Below are positions 55,808 through 64,000 of a stretch of DNA of 64,000 nt, piece after piece. The DNA is from Silicimonas sp. (GTDB lineage Bacteria > Pseudomonadota > Alphaproteobacteria > Rhodobacterales > Rhodobacteraceae). The notes below the pieces were generated by a model. It was not told where the DNA came from. It did no database searches and was given only the letters and a program-made list of their open reading frames with translations. Each line of letters begins with the position of its first letter. The stretch's first letter is position 1. The position numbers and the translations under genes were made by a program. Where the stretch lies: NCBI GenBank assembly GCA_022824315.1, contig JAJEAC010000093.1, forward strand, positions 109,690 through 173,689, read 5' to 3'.

Positions 55808-56131
55808 AATGGCGTAGGAGTGTTCTTACCCAAGAGATGTTCCCATAATTCCCTTTGAATCCAGTTCCAAACATTCGATGGGGTTGTCCTCAAGGACATT
55901 GCGGTCGCCGTCGCTGGTGCTGGCGGTTTGTGTGACAGCTCTACCGTATCTTGTGGCAGCGCCAATATCCGACGTCATCCTGAAAAAATCTACGAAACCG
56001 GCGGGACATTCGCGCTGCGCGACAGTTTTGCCAAAAAGTCCCGTAAGGTATACAAAGGAAACTTGAGTATGCAAAGTTGCGTTTCTTCCTCGATAATTGT
56101 AACTGACCCCGGAAGAAGAACTTGGCAGGGC
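55808..56131. other. intergenic region upstream of the GntR gene
   Basis: About 320 bp, more AT-rich than its surroundings, between the IS110-like scar and the GntR regulator. Short frames on both strands show no known motif. It should carry the promoter of the GntR-led operon. Confidence 0.4.
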
Positions 56132-56797
56132 ATGTTGAAGAACGTCTCCAACCGCGTAGGTGGCCAGAAACATTCGATGGCAAAGCGCATTGAACAGGCG
56201 CTCCTGGAAGAGATCGGTACAGGCGCCCTTAAGCCAGGCCAAAGACTTGACGAGGCCGGTCTTGCAAGGCGATTCGGCGCTTCGCGGACTCCGGTGCGCG
56301 AGGCGCTGTCTCGCCTGACTGCTCAGGGCGTTCTCGTCCAGGGCGAGAGACGGGGCGTTTTCGTTGCAGAATACAGCCGCGAACAGCTCAGCCAGATATT
56401 CGAAGCCATGCACGAAATCGAGACCGCATGCGCAAGGATCGCCTCGCAGCGCCTCACGCTCCTGTCGAGGTCGGAGATCGAGGCGGCGCAGGCTGCCTGC
56501 GAGGCTGCTGCGGAAAGCGGTGACCGGCCGCAATACCTGCGTGCGAACGAATCATTTCACATGGCCATCTACCGTGCCACGGGAAATCCGTACATCACCG
56601 AAATCGCATCCGAGTTCCGTCGGCGCACCGGCCCCTTCCGGGCAAAGAAATTCGAGACCCGCGACGATTTAATTGCTTCTGCACGGAGCCATGCGGAATT
56701 GATCAATGACATTTTCTCCGAGGATTCGGCGACGGCGTCCCGAAGCATGCGCAGCCACATGACCGCGAGCTACCTCGAAACGCTAAGGGCAAATTGA
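56132..56797 (+). CDS. GntR-family (FadR-type) transcriptional regulator
   Basis: 221 residues from the ATG at 56132 with AGGG just upstream. The winged helix-turn-helix shows LKPGQRLDEAGLARRFGASR followed by TPVREALSRL. The FCD effector domain contains the metal/ligand histidine pattern ANESFHMAIYRATGNPY and SHAELINDIF. It heads the plus-strand cluster for lactonase, HAD, aldolase and kinase, and probably also controls the facing ABC importer genes. Typical effectors are sugar acids. Confidence 0.9.
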   Translation: MLKNVSNRVGGQKHSMAKRIEQALLEEIGTGALKPGQRLDEAGLARRFGASRTPVREALSRLTAQGVLVQGERRGVFVAEYSREQLSQIFEAMHEIETACARIASQRLTLLSRSEIEAAQAACEAAAESGDRPQYLRANESFHMAIYRATGNPYITEIASEFRRRTGPFRAKKFETRDDLIASARSHAELINDIFSEDSATASRSMRSHMTASYLETLRAN

Positions 56798-56887
56798 CGC
56801 CCAGCGCACCGGAGATTGACCTTGTAAATGTGTCCGTTTTCATACTTTTGTACACAGAAACTGAATCACTGAACGCGGAGCGATCCC

Positions 56888-57820
56888 ATGACCGTTGCAG
56901 AGACGAGAATCTTTCCCATAAACACAGGCTGGCTTCATGGGGACCTCGGAACCTACATTTTCTGGAAGGGACCCGCAGGAAAGAAGAAGTGGCAGCCGGT
57001 CTACTGCCACTTCGTCGACACCGGCGAGCACAAGATCCTGATCGACACCGGGCTGCCGGATCAGGAACGCGCCAGCAAGTATCACCACAACTGCGAGAAG
57101 CGAGGCTGCCTGCAGGTCCACGAGCACCTGGAACAGAAGCTCGGCCTGCATCCCGACCAGATCGATGTGATCATCTTCACTCATCTTCACTGGGATCACG
57201 TGCAGAACATGAAGCAGTTCAGGAACGCGCGCTACATCGCCCCTAAGGCCGAGATTGAGATGGCGTACAACCCGTTGCCTCTTTACTACCGCACCTACGA
57301 ATGCGGTCTCCTCGGCATCGAGCCAGCCTATGCAGGATGCGTCTTCGAGGCCGTGGACGGCGAATGCGAGGTGCTGCCCGGCATCACGATGTTTCCGACG
57401 CCGGGACACTCTGTCGGACACATGGCCGTGAGTGTCGCCACCAATGCGGGCGACATCGTGGTTTGCGGCGACGCGATCTTCGAAGAGCGCAATCTGGAAC
57501 CGAATCCCGCCGAAATGTGGCGCTACTGGGTACCCGCAAGGTTCGTCAATTCCTATGAAGGCTGGAAGTCGGTTGAAGAACTGGACAAGCGCGCAGACTA
57601 CGTCTTGCCGTGCCATGACCATGAAGCGAATGCGCGCTCGGACGTCTTTCCCTATGACGGCATGCCGATCCGCAGGCGACGTCAGGCGATTCCGGGCTAC
57701 CAGTTCTATTTCGGTGACATGCCGGCCGGCGCTGCCGGAAAGGAGGCGCCTGCAATGGCGGCAGAAGACGTCGATGCTTACATCTCAAGCCTCGCCAGAC
57801 CCGAAGACATGGAAGACTGA
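56888..57820 (+). CDS. metallo-beta-lactamase-fold hydrolase, lactonase-like
   Basis: 310 residues. Metal ligands: THLHWDHV (about residue 100), TPGHSVGH, the bridging Asp in VVCGDAIFEE and His in LPCHDHEA. The pattern is that of the N-acyl-homoserine-lactone lactonase group (AttM/AiiA-like). The gene sits inside a sugar catabolic operon with 7 bp to the next gene, so I infer that it opens a sugar lactone rather than quenching quorum signals. Both roles need testing. Confidence 0.85.
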   Translation: MTVAETRIFPINTGWLHGDLGTYIFWKGPAGKKKWQPVYCHFVDTGEHKILIDTGLPDQERASKYHHNCEKRGCLQVHEHLEQKLGLHPDQIDVIIFTHLHWDHVQNMKQFRNARYIAPKAEIEMAYNPLPLYYRTYECGLLGIEPAYAGCVFEAVDGECEVLPGITMFPTPGHSVGHMAVSVATNAGDIVVCGDAIFEERNLEPNPAEMWRYWVPARFVNSYEGWKSVEELDKRADYVLPCHDHEANARSDVFPYDGMPIRRRRQAIPGYQFYFGDMPAGAAGKEAPAMAAEDVDAYISSLARPEDMED

Positions 57821-57826
57821 CCCCGG

Positions 57827-58666
57827 ATGACACGTGCCATCGAGAGCATCCTGGAGGTGGCAAAGGGATACGACGCCATCATTCTTGATCAATGGGGAGT
57901 GCTGCACGATGGCAGTGAACCGTATGCCGGCGCGGTGACGGCGCTTGAAGCGCTGCAGGGCGCTGGCGCGCAGCTTGCGGTCCTGTCCAACTCGGGGAAG
58001 CGGGCATCAAAAAACGAGGCGCGAATTGCGGCCATGGGGTTCGCTCCTGGCCTGTTCGACCAGGTCATGACAAGCGGCGAGGCGCTTTGGCTGGACGTAA
58101 GGTCTGGCCGCGTGCCGGAACGGAGCTACTTTTTCGTCGAGCGGGCGCATGGAGACGCAAATTCATGGGCCGGCGAACTGGACGTCACGATCTGCGACGT
58201 GCCGGAAGCAGCCGAGGCGATCCTGATCATGGGTCTCCCCGAAAACGCCGCCGCAGAGGATTGGCAGGATGTTCTGGATCACGCGATGACGGCAAACCTT
58301 ACGGTCTATTGCTCAAATCCCGATCGCGCCAGCCCGCGTTCAGGGGAGCGCAACACGCTGGCTCCCGGCGCACTTGCTCACATGCATAAGGAAAATGGAG
58401 GCAACGTGGTCTTCTATGGCAAGCCCCATCGTCACGTGTTCGAGGCGGTGGAGCGTTCCCTTGGTGGATCGCGCCTGTTGATGGTCGGGGACAGCCTGGA
58501 GCACGACATTGCAGGGGCACATGGTGCAGGCTGGGACAGCGTGTTCGTCCAAGGCGGTCTCCTGCGCGAGAAATTCACGACTGGCGATGCGGCGGACAAC
58601 CTGGCCGAACTCTGCGCTGTGGAAGGCGTACCGGAACCCACGTACCAGATGGAGCTGCTCGCATGA
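57827..58666 (+). CDS. HAD superfamily class IIA phosphatase (NagD-like)
   Basis: 279 residues. The nucleophile motif is ILDQWGVLHDG (Asp21), with Trp replacing the usual third-position acid, as in the TIGR01459 subfamily. Motif II is LSNSGKRASKNE, and the metal motif near the end is MVGDSLEHDIAGAHGAGWDS. Substrates of this subfamily are unknown; it may clear a phosphorylated sugar that accumulates. It overlaps the following aldolase by 4 bp. Confidence 0.87.
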   Translation: MTRAIESILEVAKGYDAIILDQWGVLHDGSEPYAGAVTALEALQGAGAQLAVLSNSGKRASKNEARIAAMGFAPGLFDQVMTSGEALWLDVRSGRVPERSYFFVERAHGDANSWAGELDVTICDVPEAAEAILIMGLPENAAAEDWQDVLDHAMTANLTVYCSNPDRASPRSGERNTLAPGALAHMHKENGGNVVFYGKPHRHVFEAVERSLGGSRLLMVGDSLEHDIAGAHGAGWDSVFVQGGLLREKFTTGDAADNLAELCAVEGVPEPTYQMELLA

Positions 58667-59640
58667 ACACGGCCCTCGAACCTCCCGATTCCGAATTCCG
58701 GGTCCTTTCCGCCCGACTCGGCAAGGACCCGCTCCAGGTCCAGGGTCCTGGGGGAAACACATCCGTGAAAGACGGCGACGTCATGTGGATCAAGGCCTCG
58801 GGCACGGAGCTGGCGCACGCGGACCAGCAGGACATCTTTGTCGCCGTCGACCGCGCGGCGGCGCTAGCGGAAGCGAATGGGTCCGCCGGAGACGGAAGTT
58901 GCCAAGAAGCCGTTCTCGACCCGTACACCACGCTTCGACCATCGATAGAGACGACGTTTCACGCCGCGTTCGATCATGCGGTGGTAGTGCATACACATTC
59001 GATTGCAACTCTCACGCATGCGATCAGCCCCGAAGGTCGTGCCGCTGCACGGGACAAGCTTGGAGGCCTGCCCTTCGTGATGGTTCCCTACGCCAAGCCC
59101 GGCCTGCCGTTGACGAAGTCAATCATGTCCAGGGTGACGGCGGAAACGGCTGTGGTTGTCCTGCAGAACCACGGGTTGATCTGCTGCGGCAGTTCGGCGA
59201 CCGAGGTTTCCGAACTGCTCGGCGAAGTGGAGGAAAGGCTTGCCATGCCGCTTCGCGAGGCGCCGTACACTCCCCCGGAAGCAAGCCCGGAATCCGGCAT
59301 GGAATGGGCGAGCGAGGGGTGGATTGCACAGCAACCGCGTACCTGCAGATTGGCGATGTCCGGCTCGTACTATCCCGACCACGTCGTCTTTCTCGGACCA
59401 GGTGGGCTTCCTGCCAGTCGCCAAGACGGTGCGTGGCCAGCCATCCTGACGGAGGGCGTCGGCATCGCGCTTCGCGCCGACGCGTTGTCAAGCCAGCGAG
59501 CCATGCTCCGATGCCTTTCGGACGTGCTCGGCCGACTTCCGGAGGAGTGGTCCGCAAGTCCCATCGGACCAGAGGCAGAGGCAGAACTCCTGAACTGGGA
59601 TGCCGAAAGGTACCGTCAGGCACTGGCCTCGCACCCATGA
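58663..59640 (+). CDS. class II aldolase family protein (RhaD-like N-domain, no dehydrogenase)
   Basis: 325 residues, longer than AraD/FucA-type aldolases (~220). VQGPGGNTSVKDGDVMWIKA, the zinc site in VVVHTHSIATLTHA and VLQNHGLICCGSSATEV resemble the aldolase half of the RhaD fusion at 50905-52986 more than the short aldolases. It overlaps both neighbours by 4 bp (HAD and kinase), so translation is coupled. It probably cleaves the product of the downstream kinase into two trioses or a triose and a glycolaldehyde. Confidence 0.87.
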   Translation: MNTALEPPDSEFRVLSARLGKDPLQVQGPGGNTSVKDGDVMWIKASGTELAHADQQDIFVAVDRAAALAEANGSAGDGSCQEAVLDPYTTLRPSIETTFHAAFDHAVVVHTHSIATLTHAISPEGRAAARDKLGGLPFVMVPYAKPGLPLTKSIMSRVTAETAVVVLQNHGLICCGSSATEVSELLGEVEERLAMPLREAPYTPPEASPESGMEWASEGWIAQQPRTCRLAMSGSYYPDHVVFLGPGGLPASRQDGAWPAILTEGVGIALRADALSSQRAMLRCLSDVLGRLPEEWSASPIGPEAEAELLNWDAERYRQALASHP

Positions 59641-60908
59641 GCCTGGCGCTTGGCATCGACGTTGGCACGAGCGGCATTCGAACCGCCGTCGTGGACGAAT
59701 GCGGAGAAGTTCTGGCGATGGCCCGCTCGACGCATCTGGCCCAGGACCCGGACCGCATTGACGCGGAAGAGTGGTGGCGAGCGGTGGAGACGTGCTTGTT
59801 GCGGCAAGTCTCGACACTGAAGGACTCCGGTCGCAGCGGGACGGAGGTTTCGAGAATCGCCGTCGACGGCACTTCGGGCAGCATGGTGCTGTGCGATGCA
59901 GGGCTGCACCCGGTCGGCCGGGCGCTGATGTACGATTCCGGCAGCTTTGACTCAGAGGCGGCGTGGATCGACAAGCACGCCCCGCCGTCGCACATTGCCC
60001 GAGGGCCGGGTTCCGCGCTCGCGCGCGCCATGCGTCTTGTAGCGGAAGACGCGGACGGACGTGGCCGGCATCTTCTTCACCAAGCCGATTTCATAGCGGC
60101 CAAACTGACTGGCTGCGGCGGACACTCCGATCACAACAACTCCCTGAAGACCGGTCTGGACCCCGCGACAGGAAGTTGGCCTGACTGGATCGGCAAGGTC
60201 ATGGATACTGCCCTCCTGCCGCGCGCCCATGCGGTGGGAACGCCGGTCTCGGAGGTCAAACCCGATGTTGCGGCCAGGCTTGGACTGGCACCGAGTGCCG
60301 TTGTCTGCGCAGGCACCACCGACAGCATCGCGGCCTTCCTTGCGGCGGCTCCCCTCAAGGCCGGAACGGCAGTGACCTCCCTTGGCTCCACTCTGGCAAT
60401 AAAGATGCTCGGTCGCGAGCGTATCGACGATCCTGCAATCGGGCTTTATTCGCATCGACTTGGCGATGGGTGGCTGGTCGGCGGCGCGTCCAATTCCGGC
60501 GGCGCGGTTCTGGCACACTTCTTTTCGCCCGAGGACATTGCCCGACTGAGCGCCGACATTGACCCAAAGGCACCCACCGGCCTTGACTACTATCCGTTGA
60601 TCCGTGCCGGAGAACGGTTTCCGGTCAACGACCCGGACCTTGCGCCGCGCGTTACTCCTAGACCAGCTGATGATGCAATTTTCCTGCAGGGCCTGCTGGA
60701 GGGCATCGCGCGGGTCGAAGCGAAATGCTATCGCGAAGTCGTGACCCGAGGCGGCGGGTTCCCGGACGCAATCTTCTCTGCAGGCGGTGGTGCAAGGAAC
60801 ATTGCATTCACTGAAATCCGGGCCAGAACGCTTGGCATTCAGCCGGAATGTGCAAAGAACGTGGAAGCCGCGATCGGCGTTGCGCGAGTTGCGGCGGGCA
60901 TGTCCTGA
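59637..60908 (+). CDS. FGGY-family carbohydrate kinase
   Basis: 423 residues starting MSLALGIDVGTSGIRTAVVD; in-frame codons upstream belong to the aldolase region and are not used. FGGY N-domain features are VDGTSGSMVLCD and HQADFIAAKLTG. C-domain features are CAGTTDSIAAFLAA and FSAGGGARN. Shorter than xylulokinase (~480). The likely substrate is a ketose or sugar acid produced after lactone opening. Last gene of the operon. Confidence 0.88.
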   Translation: MSLALGIDVGTSGIRTAVVDECGEVLAMARSTHLAQDPDRIDAEEWWRAVETCLLRQVSTLKDSGRSGTEVSRIAVDGTSGSMVLCDAGLHPVGRALMYDSGSFDSEAAWIDKHAPPSHIARGPGSALARAMRLVAEDADGRGRHLLHQADFIAAKLTGCGGHSDHNNSLKTGLDPATGSWPDWIGKVMDTALLPRAHAVGTPVSEVKPDVAARLGLAPSAVVCAGTTDSIAAFLAAAPLKAGTAVTSLGSTLAIKMLGRERIDDPAIGLYSHRLGDGWLVGGASNSGGAVLAHFFSPEDIARLSADIDPKAPTGLDYYPLIRAGERFPVNDPDLAPRVTPRPADDAIFLQGLLEGIARVEAKCYREVVTRGGGFPDAIFSAGGGARNIAFTEIRARTLGIQPECAKNVEAAIGVARVAAGMS

Positions 60909-61620
60909 AAGCCGGGCAACGCAGCGACGAACGCCAAGACCTGGTACGACCCGCGAAGCGCACATCGTGTCACGGCCGCATATGACAAATTTCCTGATGG
61001 CGAGTGCCCGGCGGGATATCGGGTTGGCAACAGCGAAGACTTCGTCGGCCAACGTCTCGGTGAGTTCGGGCCGGTTCACGTCCCTCGACAAGACAAGGCA
61101 ACAAGTTAGCCTGTCCGGCAGCCTCGAACTCTCGAACGGGTCGAGCGTCCCCATCCCGAAAATGGGGCTGCGCCGCGGAGTTCGCGCGCGTTCCGGAACA
61201 GGGGACGGCAGTACCGCCGCATCGGGTCGAGACCGATGCTGGTCTTCGCATTCCAACAGCGGAGAGTCGATGTGCAGATGGTTGCCGTCGCTGTCGCGGA
61301 AACTCGCCTTGGCTTGTCCGGCCGCGCGTACCGGGACAGTTTCCTTCGCGATGCCACCGACCTTCGCACCTCCAGAAATCCACGCAGTCCCGTAGCGGCA
61401 AAGGACGGGTGCTCGACCGCAGGAATTGCAGGGCGCCGATCCCGCTTCCCGCAACCAGACGCGGGACCGTCCGATGGCGCAAGTGAAGCCGGATCCGCGT
61501 CCCGTCCGGATCGTCGGGGACGACGCCACGTCCCGGTTCATCAAATGCTCGTACCGGCAAGCGAGACGCAGGCGCCCTCGATGCGGATGCTGACGTGACC
61601 AAAGCCCGCCAAGCGCGCCT
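60909..61620. other. ~700 bp without an intact gene; possible VOC-domain scar
   Basis: On the minus strand near 61250-61310 the translation includes ASFRDSDGNHLHIDSPL, which resembles the end of glyoxalase/VOC-domain proteins. Preceding similarity is scattered over several frames, so if it is a gene it is decayed. The rest shows nothing I can support. It also separates the convergent kinase and importer genes. Confidence 0.35.
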
Positions 61621-61623
61621 GTG

Positions 61624-62463
61624 TCACCCTTTCACGGCCCCTGCGGTCATGCCAGATATGATCTGGCGTGCGGCAAAGAAGGTGAACAGGAGCGGCGGGA
61701 TCACGATCAGGGTTCCCATCGCCATGATCCGGCCCCATTCGACACCGGTGTCCGTAATGAAGCCGGCCGCGCCAACAGGCAGGGTGCGCGTGGTGCGACC
61801 CGTAAGCAAGAGCGCGAGTATGAACTCGTTCCAGGCGATGCGAAACGTGAAGATCCCGGCGACTGCGTAGCCTGACTTCATGAGCGGCAGGAGCACCCTG
61901 AAGAACACCTGCAAGGGAGTGGCACCGTCAACTATGGCAGCCTCTTCCAATTCGACCGGGATCTGCTTGTAGAATCCAAAGAGCAGCCAGATGGCAAAGG
62001 GGAGGTTCAGCGCGGTGTAAAAGAAGATCAGCACTGCCAGATCGTTGTCGAGGCTGAAATTCAGAACCATCGCGAAGGCCGGCACGGCAAGCACGGCCGG
62101 GGGCACCATGCGCACCAGAAGCGTGGAATTCGCGACCAAAACGCGGCCCCGAAACTCGGTCCGGGCCAGCGCATAGGCACAAAGCCCGCCCAGGAACAAC
62201 GTCAGGAAGGTCGCCACTGTCCCCACGATGACGGAATTCCAGAGGTAGCGGTCAAACTTGCCGCGTGTCATGATGTGTTCATAATTGTCCAGCGTCGGCA
62301 CGAAGAAGAACCAGATCGGCTCTTTCTGCTGAACGATCACGTCGTCCTTGAAGCCCGTGGCCACCATGATCCAGATCGGCGCAAGCGTGATCAGTGCCAG
62401 CAGGATCAGCGCCGCGTAATGACTCAGGACGTGAAGCGGATTGTTGATCTGCCTTGCTGCCAT
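61624..62463 (-). CDS. carbohydrate ABC transporter permease (MalG-like)
   Basis: 279 residues with six predicted membrane helices. The EAA loop reads EEAAIVDGATPLQVFFRVLL and the C-terminus TAGAVKG is typical. It starts one base from the stop of the MalF-like gene. It provides the intact comparison for the second half of the chimera at 54801-55538. Confidence 0.93.
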   Translation of the reverse strand: MAARQINNPLHVLSHYAALILLALITLAPIWIMVATGFKDDVIVQQKEPIWFFFVPTLDNYEHIMTRGKFDRYLWNSVIVGTVATFLTLFLGGLCAYALARTEFRGRVLVANSTLLVRMVPPAVLAVPAFAMVLNFSLDNDLAVLIFFYTALNLPFAIWLLFGFYKQIPVELEEAAIVDGATPLQVFFRVLLPLMKSGYAVAGIFTFRIAWNEFILALLLTGRTTRTLPVGAAGFITDTGVEWGRIMAMGTLIVIPPLLFTFFAARQIISGMTAGAVKG

Positions 62464-62464
62464 C

Positions 62465-63403
62465 TCAGATATCCGCCTTTTCCTTCAACGGGTTGCCCAT
62501 CTTCAGAATGCCGTAGCTCAGGATGAAGACGATCACGATCAAGAGCACCGAGATCGCTGAAGCATAGCCCAGCTGCTGGGTGTCGAAGGCCCGGTTGTAG
62601 ATATGCAGCGACAAGAGTTCAGTGGCACGTCCTGGCCCTCCGCCTGTCAGGATGTACATCACCTCGAGCGCACGGAATACATCGATCAAGCGCATCAGAA
62701 GCGCGATCAACAGGATTGAGCGGATCATCGGCAGCTTGACAAAGAGAATATGCTGCCACCAGTTAGCCCCGTCGATCTTGGAGGCTTCCAGCACCTCTGA
62801 AGGCAGGGCCTGCAGGCCGGCGATCACGATTATGAAGATAAAGGGCGTCCATTGCCAGATGTCGGTGAAGACGATGGCAAAGAAGGCAAGATCGGCATCA
62901 CCGAGCCAAACCTGCGGCTCGATCCCGATCTGCCCGAGGTAGTAGTTGATCCAGCCGATCCGCGCATCGAAGAGATAGCGCCAGATCAGGCCGACCACCA
63001 CAGGCGACACCATCAGCGGCAGGATGAAAATCGTGCGAAAGACCGACGCACCACGAATGGGTTTCTCGAGCAGGAGCGCCAGCGACACGCCCAGGAGCAT
63101 CTCGATGGAGATGGTCCAGAAGCCGAACTTGAGCGTGACCCAGATCGATTCCCCGACGTCTTCGTCCCCAATCATCCGGATGAAATGCCGCAATCCCACA
63201 TAGGGGGCATCGTCGAAATCGGTTCCGATCTTCCAGTCATAGAAGCTGAGGTAGAATGCCTGGATCACGGGATAGACCAATCCCGCCAACATCACCGCAA
63301 CGGCAGGCAGGATGAAGAAATATGGCCCCAACATCGAAAGATCCCAAGGTCGCCTTGCAGCGACAGGGACGATCTCTTTGGTGGCATCAGGCATATCAGC
63401 CAA
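62465..63403 (-). CDS. carbohydrate ABC transporter permease (MalF-like)
   Basis: 312 residues with a cytoplasmic N-tail and six membrane helices (first: YFFILPAVAVMLAGLVYPVI). The EAA loop reads EASKIDGANWWQHILFVKLP. It lies about 57 bp downstream of the binding-protein gene and adjoins the second permease. Likely imports the substrate of the lactonase-aldolase-kinase operon. No ATPase gene is visible within the window. Confidence 0.93.
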   Translation of the reverse strand: MADMPDATKEIVPVAARRPWDLSMLGPYFFILPAVAVMLAGLVYPVIQAFYLSFYDWKIGTDFDDAPYVGLRHFIRMIGDEDVGESIWVTLKFGFWTISIEMLLGVSLALLLEKPIRGASVFRTIFILPLMVSPVVVGLIWRYLFDARIGWINYYLGQIGIEPQVWLGDADLAFFAIVFTDIWQWTPFIFIIVIAGLQALPSEVLEASKIDGANWWQHILFVKLPMIRSILLIALLMRLIDVFRALEVMYILTGGGPGRATELLSLHIYNRAFDTQQLGYASAISVLLIVIVFILSYGILKMGNPLKEKADI

Positions 63404-63460
63404 TCTTTTTGGGGGACCGAAGGGGCGGTCTCCCGCCCGCTCCGACTGCTTTCCGAACGC

Positions 63461-64000
63461 TTACTGGGCGGCTCGGTAGTTGGCCCAGGTGTAGTAGCCC
63501 TCGCGTTCCATGATGGCGCGCAGATCTTCATTGGCCTTGTCCATGATCGGCTGGATCGGATCATCAGTGGTAATGACCTGCGTGAGAGCCTGGCCAAGGA
63601 CGTCGATGTTGATCTCGTTCCATTCCGGAATCAACGGGCGCCAGTCCGGGTCGGCGCAGGGAAGCTGCTCGGCCACGATCGGGTAATCGTCGAACCCTTC
63701 CGTGTTGTTTTCAAGCGTCGATATGCGAACCGGATCGCCGCCAAGTTCAACCATGCGCTGGTCGCCCGCCTTGTTGGTCATGTACTGGATGAAGAGGAAC
63801 GCCGCCTCCCTGTTTGGCGCGTTTGCCGGGATGCCCATGGCGAATCCACCGGTTTCCGAGCCGCAACGGGTTCCCACCGGATGGAGGGCGTAGCCGACCT
63901 TGCCGTCGATCTTGGAAAGGCTCGGGTTGCGCGACATGGCCGCGATCTTGAGCGTATCCAGATGCATGGCGGCATCGCCTTGCAGGAAGGCCGCCGCAGC
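63461..64000 (-). CDS. carbohydrate ABC transporter substrate-binding protein (N-terminus beyond window)
   Basis: The last ~179 residues of a family-1 solute-binding protein. The frame is open to the window edge (AAFLQGDAAMHLDTLKIAAM), so the true start and signal peptide are outside. KVGYALHPVG and FAMGIPANAPNREAAFLFIQ are typical of sugar-binding proteins of MalF/MalG systems. It precedes the two permease genes in the same direction. Confidence 0.92.
   Translation of the reverse strand, partial: AAAAFLQGDAAMHLDTLKIAAMSRNPSLSKIDGKVGYALHPVGTRCGSETGGFAMGIPANAPNREAAFLFIQYMTNKAGDQRMVELGGDPVRISTLENNTEGFDDYPIVAEQLPCADPDWRPLIPEWNEINIDVLGQALTQVITTDDPIQPIMDKANEDLRAIMEREGYYTWANYRAAQ

Noticed and set aside
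56888..57820. Quorum-quenching lactonase
   Set aside because: The metal motifs fit the AHL lactonase group, but the gene is embedded in a sugar catabolic operon and no quorum-sensing genes are present, so a sugar-lactone role is preferred.
59952..61544. Long minus-strand open frame of 530 codons
   Set aside because: It lies mostly opposite the well-supported FGGY kinase gene and shows no coherent family; only its first part (61250-61310) has a VOC-like peptide, noted separately.

Overview
The window looks like a chromosomal segment of a Rhodobacterales-type alphaproteobacterium (Roseobacter/Paracoccaceae-like). The basis is a Rhodobacter-type polyol operon (smoEFGK-smoS-mtlK), the nnr / glnB-glnA neighbourhood, a ribosomal protein L36 without zinc-finger cysteines, and a high GC content (about 60% by eye). 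No database search was possible; all calls come from reading the translations and motifs.

Layout. 1-9.3 kb (minus): glycogen operon glgP-glgB-glgC-glgA-glgX, with glgX cut by the window edge. 9.4-20.5 kb (minus): fructokinase, a decayed second copy of mannitol dehydrogenase, a zinc alcohol dehydrogenase, mtlK, smoS, the SmoEFGK polyol ABC transporter and a LacI-type regulator. Divergent from these (plus) are tagatose kinase and gatZ. Three near-identical 16-bp operator-like sites lie before smoE and tagK. 23-27.8 kb: accessory island with an IS4-type remnant, a two-gene cassette of unknown function, an AbrB-type membrane protein and a VapB/VapC pair whose toxin is broken, ending at tRNA-Ser(GGA). 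28-42.6 kb: mostly housekeeping genes (alaX, a large MscS channel, cysK, nnr, glnB-glnA, znuBC / znuA, a Deg protease, an N-formylglutamate amidohydrolase-like gene, tRNA-Val, rpmJ). 42.7-48.5 kb: a Gfo/Idh/MocA oxidoreductase, a DUF3574-like gene with an internal stop, an agmatinase-like ureohydrolase beside a decayed ABC ATPase, and a Tat-exported PhoX-like protein.

48.6-55.8 kb (minus) is a wrecked carbohydrate locus. A Tm-1-like/UPF0261 gene, a class II aldolase and a bifunctional aldolase/short-chain dehydrogenase are intact. The locus also carries a second aldolase, fragments of a second UPF0261 gene and a third aldolase, an IS4-type transposase remnant and an IS110-like remnant. Its only transporter gene is a deletion chimera of two ABC permeases. 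56.1-64 kb holds an intact catabolic cluster: GntR regulator, metallo-beta-lactamase-fold lactonase-like protein, HAD phosphatase, class II aldolase and FGGY kinase (plus), facing a complete-looking ABC importer (minus; binding protein cut by the window edge). Its substrate is not identified.

How they fit: polyols enter through SmoEFGK, are oxidised by SmoS/MtlK to ketoses, and are phosphorylated by fructokinase or tagatose kinase. Fructose-6-phosphate can then feed glycolysis or the adjacent glycogen genes. The high density of pseudogenes and insertion-sequence scars suggests ongoing loss of accessory catabolic functions.
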